A stretch of 64,000 bases of DNA. Source: Strigamia acuminata (taxonomy: Eukaryota > Arthropoda > Chilopoda > Geophilomorpha > Linotaeniidae). The stretch's first letter is position 1. Each line of letters starts with the position of its first letter. The DNA lies in NCBI GenBank assembly GCA_949358305.1, contig OX442318.1, forward strand, positions 2,466,501 through 2,530,500, written 5' to 3'. Of the stretch, positions 45,626 to 57,598 are shown piece by piece. A program made the translations under genes and the position numbers. Under the pieces are notes generated by a model. That model ran no database searches. It was not told the DNA's origin and saw nothing but the letters and a program-made list of their open reading frames with translations.

Positions 45626-46575
45626 CTAGTTTTTGGATCTGGGGTCAGGATTTTGGATCTGGGGTCAGGATTTTGGATCTGGGGTCAGGATTTTGGATCT
45701 GGGGTCAGGATTTTGGATCTGGGATCAGGATTTATGAATTGAGTCAGAATTTTAGACTTGTGGTTAGGACTTAGGATTTTGGATTAGGGACAGGATTTGG
45801 GATCAGTTTTTAAAATCTGGGATCAGGATTTTAAATCGGAAATCAATATTTTGGATCTGAGATTAATAATTTGGATCAGAGATCAATAATTTGGATTTAA
45901 GATCAATATTTTGGATCTGAGATAAATATTTTGGATCTGAGATCAATATTTTGGATCTGAGATCAACAATTTGGATCTGAGATCAACAATTTGGATCTGA
46001 GATCAATAATTTGGATCTGAGATCAACAATTTGGATCTGAGATCAATAATTTAGATCTGAGATCAATATTTTGAATCTGAGATTAATATTTTTCATCTGA
46101 GATTAATAATTTGGATTTGAGATCAACAATTTGGATCTGAGATCAATATTTTAGAACTGAGATTAATATTTTGAATCTGAGATTAATAATTTGGATCTGA
46201 GATCAACAATTTGGATCTGAGATCAACAATTTGGATCTGAGATCAACAATTTGGATCTGAGATCAACAATTTGGATCTGAGATCAACAATTTGGATCTGA
46301 GATCACTAATTTAGATCTGAGATCAATATTTTGAATCTGAGATCAATATTTTAGATCTGAGATTAATAATTTGGATCTGAGATCAATATTTTGGATCTGA
46401 GATCAACAAATTGGATCTAAGATCAATATTTTGAATCTGAGATCAATATTTTAGATCTGAGATTAATAATTTGGATTTGAGATCAACAATTTGGATCTGA
46501 GATCAATATTTTAGATCTGAGATTAATAATTTGGATCTGAGATCAATAATTTGGGTCTGAGATCAATATTTTGGA
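45626..46575 (+). repeat. Tandem array, 20-bp unit (TTGGATCTGAGATCAACAAT)
   Basis: About forty-five units. The left flank has a distinct sub-block of 21-bp units (GGATCTGGGGTCAGGATTTT), then the main 20-bp register. Each unit holds GATCTGAGATC, an imperfect palindrome. Substitutions A/T at the ends alternate between neighbouring units. Confidence 0.96.
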
Positions 46576-47075
46576 TGTGTGGTCAGAATTTAGAGTCTGG
46601 AGTTAAAATTTTGAATCTGGGTAAGGATTTTGTCTTGACAAATATATCTAAATTCTGTGATCAAAAGTTTCGACCTAAAATAACAATCTTAGATTTGAAG
46701 AAAAAAACCAGAACAAGATTTAGAATCAGGAACGTAGATTTGAACGTAGCATTTTGGATACAGGATCTGGAAAATGTCTAATCTAAAGTAACAGCAAACA
46801 GTGAAACAACTACAACTCAACATTCCATGAATGTTTATCCTCTCTAAACTTTAACTTTAACTTAATACTTTCAGCAGTTTCCTCAGACGATTAAAATTGA
46901 ACAAAAAAATCTCCAACAACAAAAATATTTACCTAACTTATCCCTGTTCTTATAATATTATTATAATATAGGAAACACTCTATGCACATTAAATAAGAAC
47001 TTTTCCAGTAAACACAACTTTAACCGAAGCGAAAACAAAAAAGCCAAAAACATCACAATACTATAAAATCCATTT

Positions 47076-47131
<56 letters not shown>

Positions 47132-48633
47132 ATTTTCACAAAGTTCCATATGGTTTTTGTAAAATTGAAGTGCTTTCATGATGATTCCTTAAAGTTGGCA
47201 CCGTCAGAGGCTATCAGACGTTCAGAACCATCAATCCCTAGTTAAATCTTTTTACTGTTTGATATAATATTAAAAATGAGAAAACTGTTTAAATCCTAAC
47301 TGCTATAGGGCAGGAAACTATAAACAAACGCACATAAAAGTTATAGTAGTTAGCATGATATCGTCTAATGGAAATGAGTTTACAACACATCTAGATAACG
47401 GAAACCCCAAGAAGCCTTCTAAGCAAACTCTTAATCTGTGCTACCGGTAGAAGAAGTGACTTTACTTTCCTTCCTTTCCTTAAAGTCACTTTTCATTGAA
47501 TGCACTTACTTACCACCAAACTTCGAGTTTGTTTTCTTGGTGGTGACGAACTCATCATAGCCAGTCAGATCGAGAACAAAATGGCTGCCACTATAGCTGT
47601 GTTAAATGCGCAATGCGCACGCACATGTAAGTGACTTCTGAAAGGTGGAAAAGGAACTTTCCAGTTACTTGCCTGAAAGTCACTTACGTGACTTTACTTG
47701 GTCAAAATATGACGTAATTATCGTCACTTCTGCCCTCTGAAAGGCAGTTAAAGCAGTTAAGTGACTTTCTACAAGCAGATTGAACGCACCTACTGTTGGA
47801 TTCCTAGATCTGTGAAAAAAAGAAGTGCCAATGAACTATCTATTTGATGCCAAGCTTAAAAGTGATTTTAGTATGGTCAAAAGGATCAAACCATAGTGTG
47901 AATAATTAAAAATAAGAGGGATTAAAGATAAAGATAAATAGATGTGCAAACCGTGCTTCCGTAAACTTAAATATTTGATTAGGCAAGCATGCCTATGACA
48001 AAATAACTAAATGAGCAAACAAATAGAAAAAAAGATAAAAACACCCACACACTACCCCCAACACATCACCACTTTTTATATCTTGTCAAGAAATGGGTGC
48101 CAAGTGTTACCCTCTGAATTCTCGGTCGTAAAAGTAGACAGTGGCGGCTTTCCTGCTTGGATTCCATATCCCAAGTGAATAAATTTGTCCACACACCCAC
48201 ACATAAAGCACAAAAACATAGAAATCTTTTCCTTACACAAAATAAAAATAATTTAAAAACAAAAAAAGAGAGTTAGGGAGATGAAATCAAAGTTTTTATT
48301 TGAAAATAAATTTCATAGCGACATATGAAAAACTCTCCAAACAAATAAGATGTGGAGAGAGGTGGTGAGGGAGCGGGAGGAAAGAAAATGGCGATTTCAA
48401 AACAGCGCCATAAAAAAATGGAAAAGCAATTTTACAGCCCATTACACACGGCTCACAAGCTGTTAAAACTTGTATCAACTAATAAAACTTTTGAATTAGG
48501 ATTAGAAAATGAACAAACTCGGCAAATCGATTTTTAGGTAAACTTTATCTAACTTTACATTTTTATGTGTTGGAAAAGCCAAGTTTGCTTCACAAACTCC
48601 AATTCTTTTACATTATTGTGGACTTTGTTGTGT
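46576..48633. other. Non-coding; one microsatellite
   Basis: (AAAT)n at about 47082-47132, similar to that at the G-alpha acceptor. At 47450-47790, repeated AAGTGACTT/AAGTCACTT words in a possible old element. A minus-strand frame there reaches a donor-like GTAAGTAAGT but I could not support an exon. Confidence 0.4.
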
Positions 48634-48870
48634 CGTCTAGGACGATTAACCACAGGACTTCCCATCCACCATTTTTTCTGAATCTAAATTGAAGTAAGCG
48701 CCATCTGTTGTTGCAATGCTAAAACCTTTTGCGGGCAAATGGCAGCGACGACAATGTGCCGCCATTTGCTCGCAAAATGACGTCATTTTGTGTCTTTTTG
48801 GCCATGGATGGCGCCACGATCACAAGACAGAATCGCATCACAGTCTAACAATTGCATCATACCTTGTTGA
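48634..48870 (+). repeat. Dispersed repeat, copy 2 (see 41266-41560)
   Basis: Same order of blocks as copy 1, including GGACTTCCCATCC and CCATCTGTTGTTGCAATGCT. An inverted CGCCATTTGCTCGCAAAATG lies downstream. Confidence 0.65.
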
Positions 48871-50200
48871 GTCATCTATTGTTGAATTATCGATTTTTTA
48901 AATCATCCAATGTTTCATTTACCATTATTGAGCCACTTATTGTCGACTAATCAATTGCCGAAGCGTTTATTGTCGAAATATAATTTAACAAAGCCATTTA
49001 TTATTGAATTATCAATTTATGAAGCCATCCATTGGTTTATTTGCCATTGTTCAATTATATTTTTTTAAAACCACGCTTTGTTAAATTTGCCATTAATCAG
49101 CTATTATTGATAAATCCATCACATACGCTTATGCATGACAGTCAAATGATAGTTATCGCTAAATTCTCATATCGGTCAAAGCCTATCTATCACAAACCAT
49201 TATTGAATTTTTTAAAATTTTTCCAACAATGGAACAATGATAAGATTCTAAATAGTTTCCACTTCAAGCAAAAAAACGCCTGCGTAAAACCCATTTTCTT
49301 AATTTCTGGCTACACTTTAAGCACAAGACAGATGCCACTTAAACTTGCTGTCCACTCACCTTCATCTCTTCTCATTTATCCGCAAATAAAACCAGACTTT
49401 AGATTTACCGGGGTTAAATGTGTCAGTTAACTTCTCCTTACAAAATGCCAACATATATTCCACGCATGGCCAAACTTTATGGAAAAAATGCAACAACATT
49501 AAAAGTGCAAAAGAGTGAGAGAAAAAAATCTTTAATGTTTCTGCTTGAATTCCCATATTAAAAACGCAAGGCAAAATGAAACAATGAAAAACTAATATCC
49601 TCAATGTCACATATCAATCACCAAAAGCCGCTATCAGCAGAAATTTCATTACCGATATAACAACCAAATAGAGCGGAACAGCTCAATTTACCATTATCAA
49701 ATCAAAACAGGGGTGACACATAGCGGACAATGGATTTAATGGGAGGAATCAAAAGTGCATGAAAATATGCTTAAAGTTACGTCAACAATTTAAAGCGGGT
49801 CCGCTCATGCCCATTGTTCAATTTTTATGATCTTATTCAAGTTAGCAGCTTCTGGCTACTTGTACTTGTGAGGACTCTTCCACAGGAAACTAGATATGAC
49901 ACCTTCAATGGTAACCCTATTGATTCTGTCACAGTCCAACATGTCACTCTTTCCAATAACTACTTTAAGTATTGAACATGTCGATGACAGTTTCTTCATA
50001 GAAGAATTCCTGTTACAATTTACTCAATGCAGAGAAAATAAAAAAACCTAATGCCCAAACCACTTACAACAATAATAATAATAATAACCATTATGCTAGG
50101 CTCCTGAACCTTCGGAGGCGTAATGCTGGGAACATACTACAGTCTGTGCACGGTATCTTGATGCTAAATTCGTACTGCGCATCCCATTTTGCGTAGACGT
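48871..50200. other. Non-coding left flank of the LTR element
   Basis: 'GCCATTTATTATTGAATTATCAATT'-like degenerate repeats lie at 48900-49060. A 132-codon frame at 49032-49430 is not protein-like. (AAT)n lies at about 50072-50087. Confidence 0.4.
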
Positions 50201-51032
50201 TGTCACGGGCATGGTTTTCACAACCCATTCTAATTTCTCTTAATTTACCCAATTCCTACCTTTGTCTCTCTGTTATTTCATTTCAGTGTTCCTAAGTTAT
50301 TCTACTTTGAATGGGCGCAAATAATTCTTTGCGCATCATGTTTCTTTTACCTTACCCCTCTCTTTTTCTGATTAGTTAGACTCTTCCAACATTTTATATT
50401 ATTTCCTATTTTATTTAACCTAGATGACTCATTGATGCCGACTCATTCTAACAATATATGCGCATGGAGTTCCTTGCGCATCTCATTTATTTCCAACAAT
50501 CACATTTAATTCTACTTTCCTCCTCCTCTTAGAAATAATTATTCACACTAATAGTTTGGCCCACTGATCACCTGATCAGAGGCTACATATAGCTTTGCTG
50601 ACCACAATAACGACACTTCTCCTCTTCCATCTGAACTGCCAACACCTGGTTCAGTGGAACGAGAATGTCAAACCTCTCTCTCTCTTTGCGCCTAAACACC
50701 GCATTCATCCTAAACTAGTCCTATTGCGCAAACCTAATGCCTTTTCCTATATTTTACCATGCCTGGCTATCATTCTCCACCCATGTTGAAGTTTGACCCA
50801 GTGCACGTTTATTCTTACAAACAACATCAACTGTAAGTAGAGTAACCTGTCGTAAAAATATTAGTTGTAATAACAGCGAGTTGAGAGCGTTTTACCGCCA
50901 ACCGTCCATATTGCGCGGCGGCATTGTTACGAACGTTCTCACGAGCCTGCGACCCATTTGCGCGAACTTAACAACTGCGCAAATTAATTAGTCAACCATG
51001 GAAAAACATCAACTTGAGTTCCAGACGTGACA
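50201..51032 (+). repeat. 5' LTR, 832 bp (TGTCACG...CGTGACA)
   Basis: Starts TGTCACGGGC and ends CCAGACGTGACA, giving perfect 7-base inverted tips, TG...CA. The first 402 bp match the copy at 57599. The end was set by the tip palindrome and the primer site that follows. Confidence 0.82.
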
Positions 51033-51035
51033 ACT

Positions 51036-51056
51036 TGGCGAGCCTGACAGGATTCG
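51036..51056 (+). other. Primer-binding site for a tRNA 3' end
   Basis: TGGCGAGCCTGACAGGATTC (plus G) is complementary to a tRNA 3' end: CCA, discriminator G, a seven-base acceptor strand, a five-base T-stem strand and GAATC of the T loop. The isoacceptor cannot be named with certainty; discriminator G fits tRNA-Arg among others. Confidence 0.75.
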
Positions 51057-52467
51057 CTGCTTACATAGGCATACAAGCGTGAGAAACACTAGTATATTTT
51101 CCTATCATATTTAGTTTATATTATTATTATTTTTCATTGTTTATCATGTTGAGTCGGTTGGAAAGCAACGGCGCTGAGCACCTAGTGTCTCAGTGCCTAT
51201 TGCGTAGTCTTTTTAGATTCTGATGAGCTTGGATTTCTGCTGCATTGGTAAGAGTTTGAAATGAAGAAGAAGACAAGATGTCCGCCCTTCACGTGATAGC
51301 GCAAAAAATACCTCGACGCCATTAGTGACATTGAATAACTTTACACCCATACTGAACAGTGTCAACATACCGATTACAATGGAGAGGATTGCATATGCAC
51401 CAGGGTATTCATCTTTATTAACACCATTTTCTGAAATTTTAACCTTGCCGAGGACGTAAGCGGACTTTCACACAGACTCGGAATTTTTATGGAAGAATTG
51501 CGCAACATTTTCCAACAAGGCTTAAGCCCTCCAAATTCCTGAAACTACCCAGCTTCATGGAAGTGGATCCCCACATGGATTCATTAGGGAACGAGGCCAC
51601 TCAACATCATTTGAAAATGGACTCCTAACAGGAAGTACGTATGATTGTTCAACTCTAAATAATTTTGATTATCAAACCAGGGTACTAATTGTCACGGCGC
51701 AACAAATCCGCGCAATTATCACGCCACCGGTGAACACAATCGCAACTAAACCTGTTGAGGAGTTGAAGGAGGTGAAGAAAACCAAAGCCGCCCATGTTTC
51801 TCCAGATCTAGACGCCTTGCGCAACCATTGGTTGCAGCTTTTAGTGTAATTATGTTACAACCGGAACCATTAACCCCGGAAGTAAACAATACATCCAACA
51901 TCCGGATAAATCCAGCAATTGGAAGTCAATGATCAGCATGGACAACCCAAGAATGGAGTAACCGGATCCAACATGCGCAAGACTCCTAGAAACCCGGGAA
52001 CATGCTACATCATCATCTGATCTCTTGTTGCTCGAGCCCAAGCAGATCACTGATTAAAAAACATTTGTCAGCCGAGATTAGAAATCCCACAGTGCTGCAG
52101 CTGAAGAAGGATTCTAACTCTGCAACTTTCCCAGGAGTTGAACAGTGTTCTTAGTTTAAAGTATTTTCTTCCTTTCTGCGGGATTTACTTCTAGGACTTG
52201 ATCAAAGGAAGGGAGGAAGCACCCAACCAGGAATGGTGAATTTAGAGAGCTAAATCAGAATCCAATAGCCTCAATCATTCGAGGGCACTGCTTAGCAACT
52301 CTGGGAAGTATGAATTAATTATCAACTTCATCATTTTCTAGAAATAGTGAAGTATCACAGTGTCCAATCAACATTCATCATGTTTAATCTCAACTCCTAG
52401 GGAGTATAAAGTTATTAATCTCATTTCTGAATTTGAACTTTGTTAATTTTAATTTTTAATCTTGATT

Positions 52468-53064
52468 TTTAATCTTAATTTTTAAATTCCGCTTTGACTT
52501 TTCCTGAATTTGACTTTAAATACCAATGACTTTGATTCCATTCTTAACCTAGTTGCTAGTGCTAAGTTTATTGAATTTGAATCTAACTTTATTTCTTAGT
52601 CTAATAATGAAATTGTTAGTGCTAGGATTAAGGAGTCCGATAATTGTAAATCTTTTCCTAAAGTGTTTAATTCACATAGCCTTATTTCCAGAGAAAGTGT
52701 TAGTCTTCTATTCATAAGGAACCAACTAACTGCTCTGGATGATGTTGGATTTGTGAAGTTTACAGACATCAAAGGAATTTTTCTTCATCAAAAGATTTAA
52801 AACCAACTGACATTGTTACATCTATTTAACATCAAAGGTGATAAATCAGTTGAAGATCCACTAACTAATTCTATTCCCAGTGACATTGTAGCGGATTTGG
52901 GGTTAGAGGAAGTAGCTATCCCTTTTACTGCTAAGTTTGTTACATCATCACCGGAAGAATTCATGTCCACCTCCAACCAACAGCCAATCATTGAATTTGT
53001 GAGAAGAAATCCGCAACAGAATAAGGCATCATACAACCGGATCATGTGCGCGGACATTTCTTGA
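52468..53064 (+). pseudogene. Broken coding-like frame inside the LTR element
   Basis: One frame, from about 52510 to the TGA at 53062-53064, reads as protein-like sequence interrupted only by TAG near 52597 and TAA near 52798. Segments include DFDSILNLVASAKFIEFES, HSLISRESVSLLFIRNQL, and DIVADLGLEEVAIPFTAKFV. No retroviral motif is recognised. It may be a decayed gag-like gene or captured host sequence. Confidence 0.45.
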
Positions 53065-55659
53065 ATTGCGCTGCTTGATCCTCATGCTTAAACCTGTGCC
53101 ATGTCTAATAAATAACTCTTCGATGGATTGCGCAACCAAAAGGAAATGGACAGAAAGTGAACAAACTTAATCAACAGAACATGCACCTTTCAAACTCTTG
53201 CCAAGCGCCGCTGAAATCATCAATGCCCAGAATTCAGATTCATGGTCACGTGAGATAACACTATATTTAATTATTCGAATATTATTTTTAGATTTAAAAT
53301 AATTTGAAATAAGCGCGCAAGATTTTGATATGCATAGGAAAGTATGATATGGTTTTTTCCCCATTTTCATGAATAGAAATTGTAAAAAAGCATTAATTAA
53401 TTCCCCTGTCTGCCAATATGAAAATAACATCCAAATATGGCTTCAGACTTGCAAACAAGTGAAATTTTCAAGATCCTTTAAATTAGTCAGCCCTAATACT
53501 ATTATTAGTGGACCATAATACTATAATATCACTTTAAATACTTTCATTATTCTGTTTTTCTTTCTCTCATATTTTATTTTATATCTTTTCAATATCATTC
53601 TTTACAAAAAAAAAAAAAAAAAAAATGGAAAATAGTGCTACCCACCTATATTTTTGTTTATCTTTGTTTCTAATTGTTTTATCGTTTTTATTGTTTAATT
53701 TATTCTTTCACCTTTATTTTCCAAGTGTTTATTACCAATCATTCATAGTATTAAACAATCTGTAAGCACCATCATAGGTTTCCAGCTCAGGGTGACCATC
53801 AGCATTGTGACGTGCATTTGGGTGTTTCACTTTGAATTAAAAGTCTACTGTACTCCATGTGCTGTCAGGGATGCGGCAGGTCATGATTTTACTGCGCAGC
53901 TTTGTTTCTACTCATTGTGCATCAAGAGACCCCATTTGGGCGAACAAACCAACTGAAGTACTTAGCTGTCACCCAGGTATCACTTCAGACCACCCACATC
54001 TCATTTCTGAACAATAATTGGTTTGCTCTGGATCTGGACTGGAATCCAGTACGCCATTCTCTGAATCTTTGTGCCATAAATGTGAGGAACACTGAACTTT
54101 GCGACTAAGGATTCCATATCTGAGGACACTTCTGGAGCTGATAGTGTATGCAAACATTACTGCAAAGTGCCAAGTGGTGCCTTGCCTTTGGATCTCTGTC
54201 AAGCGACGGCCATACAAGCATAGGAGCCTCTTTTCCTGTATAAAGCGCAATTTCAATTGCGCATACTATCCTGGCTAGAGCAACACTATATTGAACTACC
54301 GTTTGTCAGCTTGAACAGCAGCGCTCATCATGTATGCGCAAACACCATCGTGTTCGTTGGCGATCATGTCCACAGACAACTATGGCTTCTCTGCATACCC
54401 ACGGAGACTGACTGCTTGCATTTCTGAACCTGAATTTCATCTAGATGCAATGTGGCGTAATTATAGAACTATGACTTTTGCATTGATTAAATTAGGGACA
54501 AGGATATCTCATGAAGATGATTGGAAATACCACCAAAGAATCACGACGACAACTGAACTCAGTGACGTCAACCGAGTGTTGGAGTGTCAACAGACTTTCG
54601 TTGCTCAACAACATGGCGGTTTGTGTGCTGGTTCAGTGTTGCGGATTGTTGAAGTGTTACAATTGGGCAAATATTTCTTTAATAACCTAAAAACTTCTAG
54701 GTGTACTTTTTTGTGTTTGTGTTGTGAATTGCGCAAAACTCCGCAACGAAAAGCCAACGTCGTGGATCTTAATTTATTTTTCTATGTTACCAAAGTAACT
54801 AAATCTTTCCTACTCTTGTTTTTGAACTATTTCCCTTGCCCATTGTTTCATCATCTTAACTAATTTCCATTGATTCCAACATGAGTTCAACTACTACCTA
54901 TGTCAACTCCCACATCAATGTCAGTAATATCCTGTCTAGCACCACCCGATGATCAAATGGACCTAATGTGTACGTCCAAATCCCATCTCCTAAGCCCGTT
55001 TTAATGTCATCTTGGATGGGGTTGAACTTTGTACCTCGGGTTGGACATCGTCAATCAAAAACCAGTGCTAGAGACAGACAGTCGGAAAATGTAGTGGATT
55101 CGGGCCCATGCCACCGACAGCATCGACGCTACAACAATCAAAAAGCCGTACCGAGTATTTTGTTTAAAATATTTATGTCAATACAAAAAAAAAAAAAAAA
55201 CCGAATGTGATGCACTATGCGCAGTTTTCATTTTCGCAAAAAATTATTTTCGTTTTATGTTTTATGTTTAATGTTTTATGTTTTTATGTTTTATGTTTCC
55301 AAGCGCAAGTTAAACTGACTAAACTTAAATATGTGGTAAGCAACTCTCACAGTTTAACATTCTTTGAGTTTCTACATCTTCTCACTAGAAGTTTCTCTTC
55401 TATACTAAACTATAGAAATTTAATCTCAACAACAACTTGTTTATGATTTTCCCCTCACATATGTGCATGTGATAACAACTATTAGTTCATAAGAATTTCT
55501 TGATGCGTTCGCGCTGAGAAATGTGTGATTATTCTTCAAACTACATATTTTATACGTTGTGTGCGTGTTCTGTTTGTGTCTCGTGAATAACGATTGTGAT
55601 GTGTGGTTGAATTTATTGTTCACATATAAATATGTCATTGAGCAAATAGGCACGTTCGA

Positions 55660-56800
55660 GCGGAAACCAACATGGCCAACATCAATCCGAATGATCAAAT
55701 TGGGCAAAAATACATGAACACTTTCCCAATGTTGCCTTTGCTTGTAACTGGACCAAGGACATCGCCAATGAACATTCAGAACTTGTGCCAGATACATTCC
55801 TGGAAAAACAACGCTTGGAACAATGGTTGCGCAATTGAATCTACTATCTGCGGAAATCACAGATGTGCAGCAAATCGAGATCGAGATTATTAACCAGTCC
55901 ATCCGTTGGCTAAAAGCAATCAACAACGACCAAAGGACCATTGTCAAGTGCACAAATGCCGGCACTGTTGAAGGATCAATTGGCCCCATCATAGGCGACA
56001 AGAACGAATGTGCTCTCCAATGATCATCGTGTGCCCTCAACGACCTCAATAACCACTTAAACCAGTAACGAGTGCAATTAATAACTTGAATTCATCTACA
56101 GGTTCCACGAGTTGTCACAGCATCACCGTGTTATAACAACCCCACAGTGAGCATTTCGAAATCGACACCTGGACCGATTACATACGCGCAAATCCCATTG
56201 CGCAGTATCTTAGTCACCTGTAGTGTTTTCACCACACCAACAACAGAGCCATGGAGTATTTGCGCATAAAGAATGAAGAGTGACAGTGACCACAAGACAT
56301 CAAGAACGCAACTGATAAAGTACAATTGGCAGAATACAGACAGTTTGCTGATAAACAAGCTGCCAAATTCGTTGCAAAGAAAGCTGCCCAACAACAACAA
56401 AGAAATGTAGAGCACCGCTTCCTACAATGCAACGTTTGCCCCAGCTGTTAGTGTCTTTCAAGGACCACACGGTTGGGATGACTTTCCAATCGACCATCAC
56501 ACTTGAGCTGTTGCCCGGCCCTTTACCAGCACCTGGAGTTGTTTGCAGTTTCTCGCAGGGCACCCGAGTGTGCGTGTAATTTGGTATGTTAAACAATATG
56601 CAGAAGCAATTGTTTCGCTCATTGGCCTATGCCGATTTGCGCATACCACCCACCAAAACGGAACCATTCCTGGATTTGATCTTTCAAAGGTATGGTGAGA
56701 TGATTTTCGACCACTGTAATTGAAATCAATCTTCGGGGGGCCACCACATGTGAGAAGGCCCAGAAAATAGTGGTCAACATTGCCTCCAATACCTTGAAGC
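55660..56800 (+). pseudogene. Patchwork of short coding-like segments in the LTR element
   Basis: Several plus-strand pieces in different frames look protein-coding: WTKDIANEHSELVPDTFLEK (about 55751-55840), EITDVQQIEIEIINQSIRWL (about 55850-55910), VQLAEYRQFADKQAAKFVAK (about 56310-56380), and YADLRIPPTKTEPFLDLIFQ (about 56630-56690). Stops and frame changes separate them. The Lys/Gln-rich piece followed by CNVCPSC hints at a gag-like origin, but no family is assigned. Confidence 0.4.
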
Positions 56801-57585
56801 ATTTACGGATCCCGGCCCATCTAGAAACCATTTGAGGATAGCTAAAATCACGTGGGTTATCACTCAGCGATGGACCGCCAAATTCAAATCCGTAAATTTT
56901 GTGTTCAACAAATAACTTTGTGTTCATATGTGTTAATATTCTACAAACTGCTAGAAACAGTAAGTGTTTTTTGCGCAAATAAGTTTCATCACAGTGATAA
57001 TTCAACGTTGTGAAGTGTTTAATTTTGTTTATTATGATTTTGTGCTTCGAAAAGACTGTTAGCGAACAATTAAGACTTTTATTTTGAAGTGCATTCATTT
57101 ATTTTGTTTAATTTTATCATTTATCCTGATTTTCAGTGTGATAGCCATCAACCTAAAGCATCAAGTACGATTTTTTCATTTCCATTCTCGGGTCGAGAAT
57201 TCATTCATTATAATTTCATTTACAGTTATTTCTTATGATTTGATGTTCTAGGTTGACTGTGTGATATGCTTTTATTATTGTTTTTCATAAAAAATACCAT
57301 TGATTTGAGTCCCTTTTAGTCCGTCCATGTGATGTCAGACCCATAATTTTTAAGTGCATGTCTTCCCGTATCGTCCATGTCATGTCATTGTCTTTTGTCA
57401 AAAGAATATTGAATTGTTCTTAATACTTTTTGAGTTATACCAGTAATTTTAGTTGGTTACATGTTCATTTTTGATTATTTATGATTTTATTGTATTATTT
57501 TTGATTATTCTGATTATGATTGTATTGTTTGAGTGCGCATGCTCTCTCTTTTTGCCTTAATTACAAACAAAAGTAATTAAAGTTT

Positions 57586-57598
57586 AAAGGGTGGGGGA
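57586..57598 (+). other. Polypurine tract
   Basis: AAAGGGTGGGGGA directly precedes the 3' LTR (TGTCACGGGC), the expected plus-strand priming site. Confidence 0.85.

Noticed and set aside
47508-47600. Minus-strand frame DLTGYDEFVTTKKTNSKFGG ending at GTAAGTAAGT
   Set aside because: Protein-like, but it sits in a probable old mobile element with repeated AAGTGACTT words and has no acceptor; too weak to annotate.
49032-49430. 132-codon plus-strand frame
   Set aside because: AT-driven composition, no motif, no splice or promoter context.
54330-54863. 177-codon plus-strand frame in the LTR element
   Set aside because: No retroviral or cellular motif; the end is low-complexity and the reading does not resemble a domain.
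55441-56049. 202-codon minus-strand frame
   Set aside because: No protein-like pattern, and the plus strand of the same stretch has better coding-like segments; likely a shadow.
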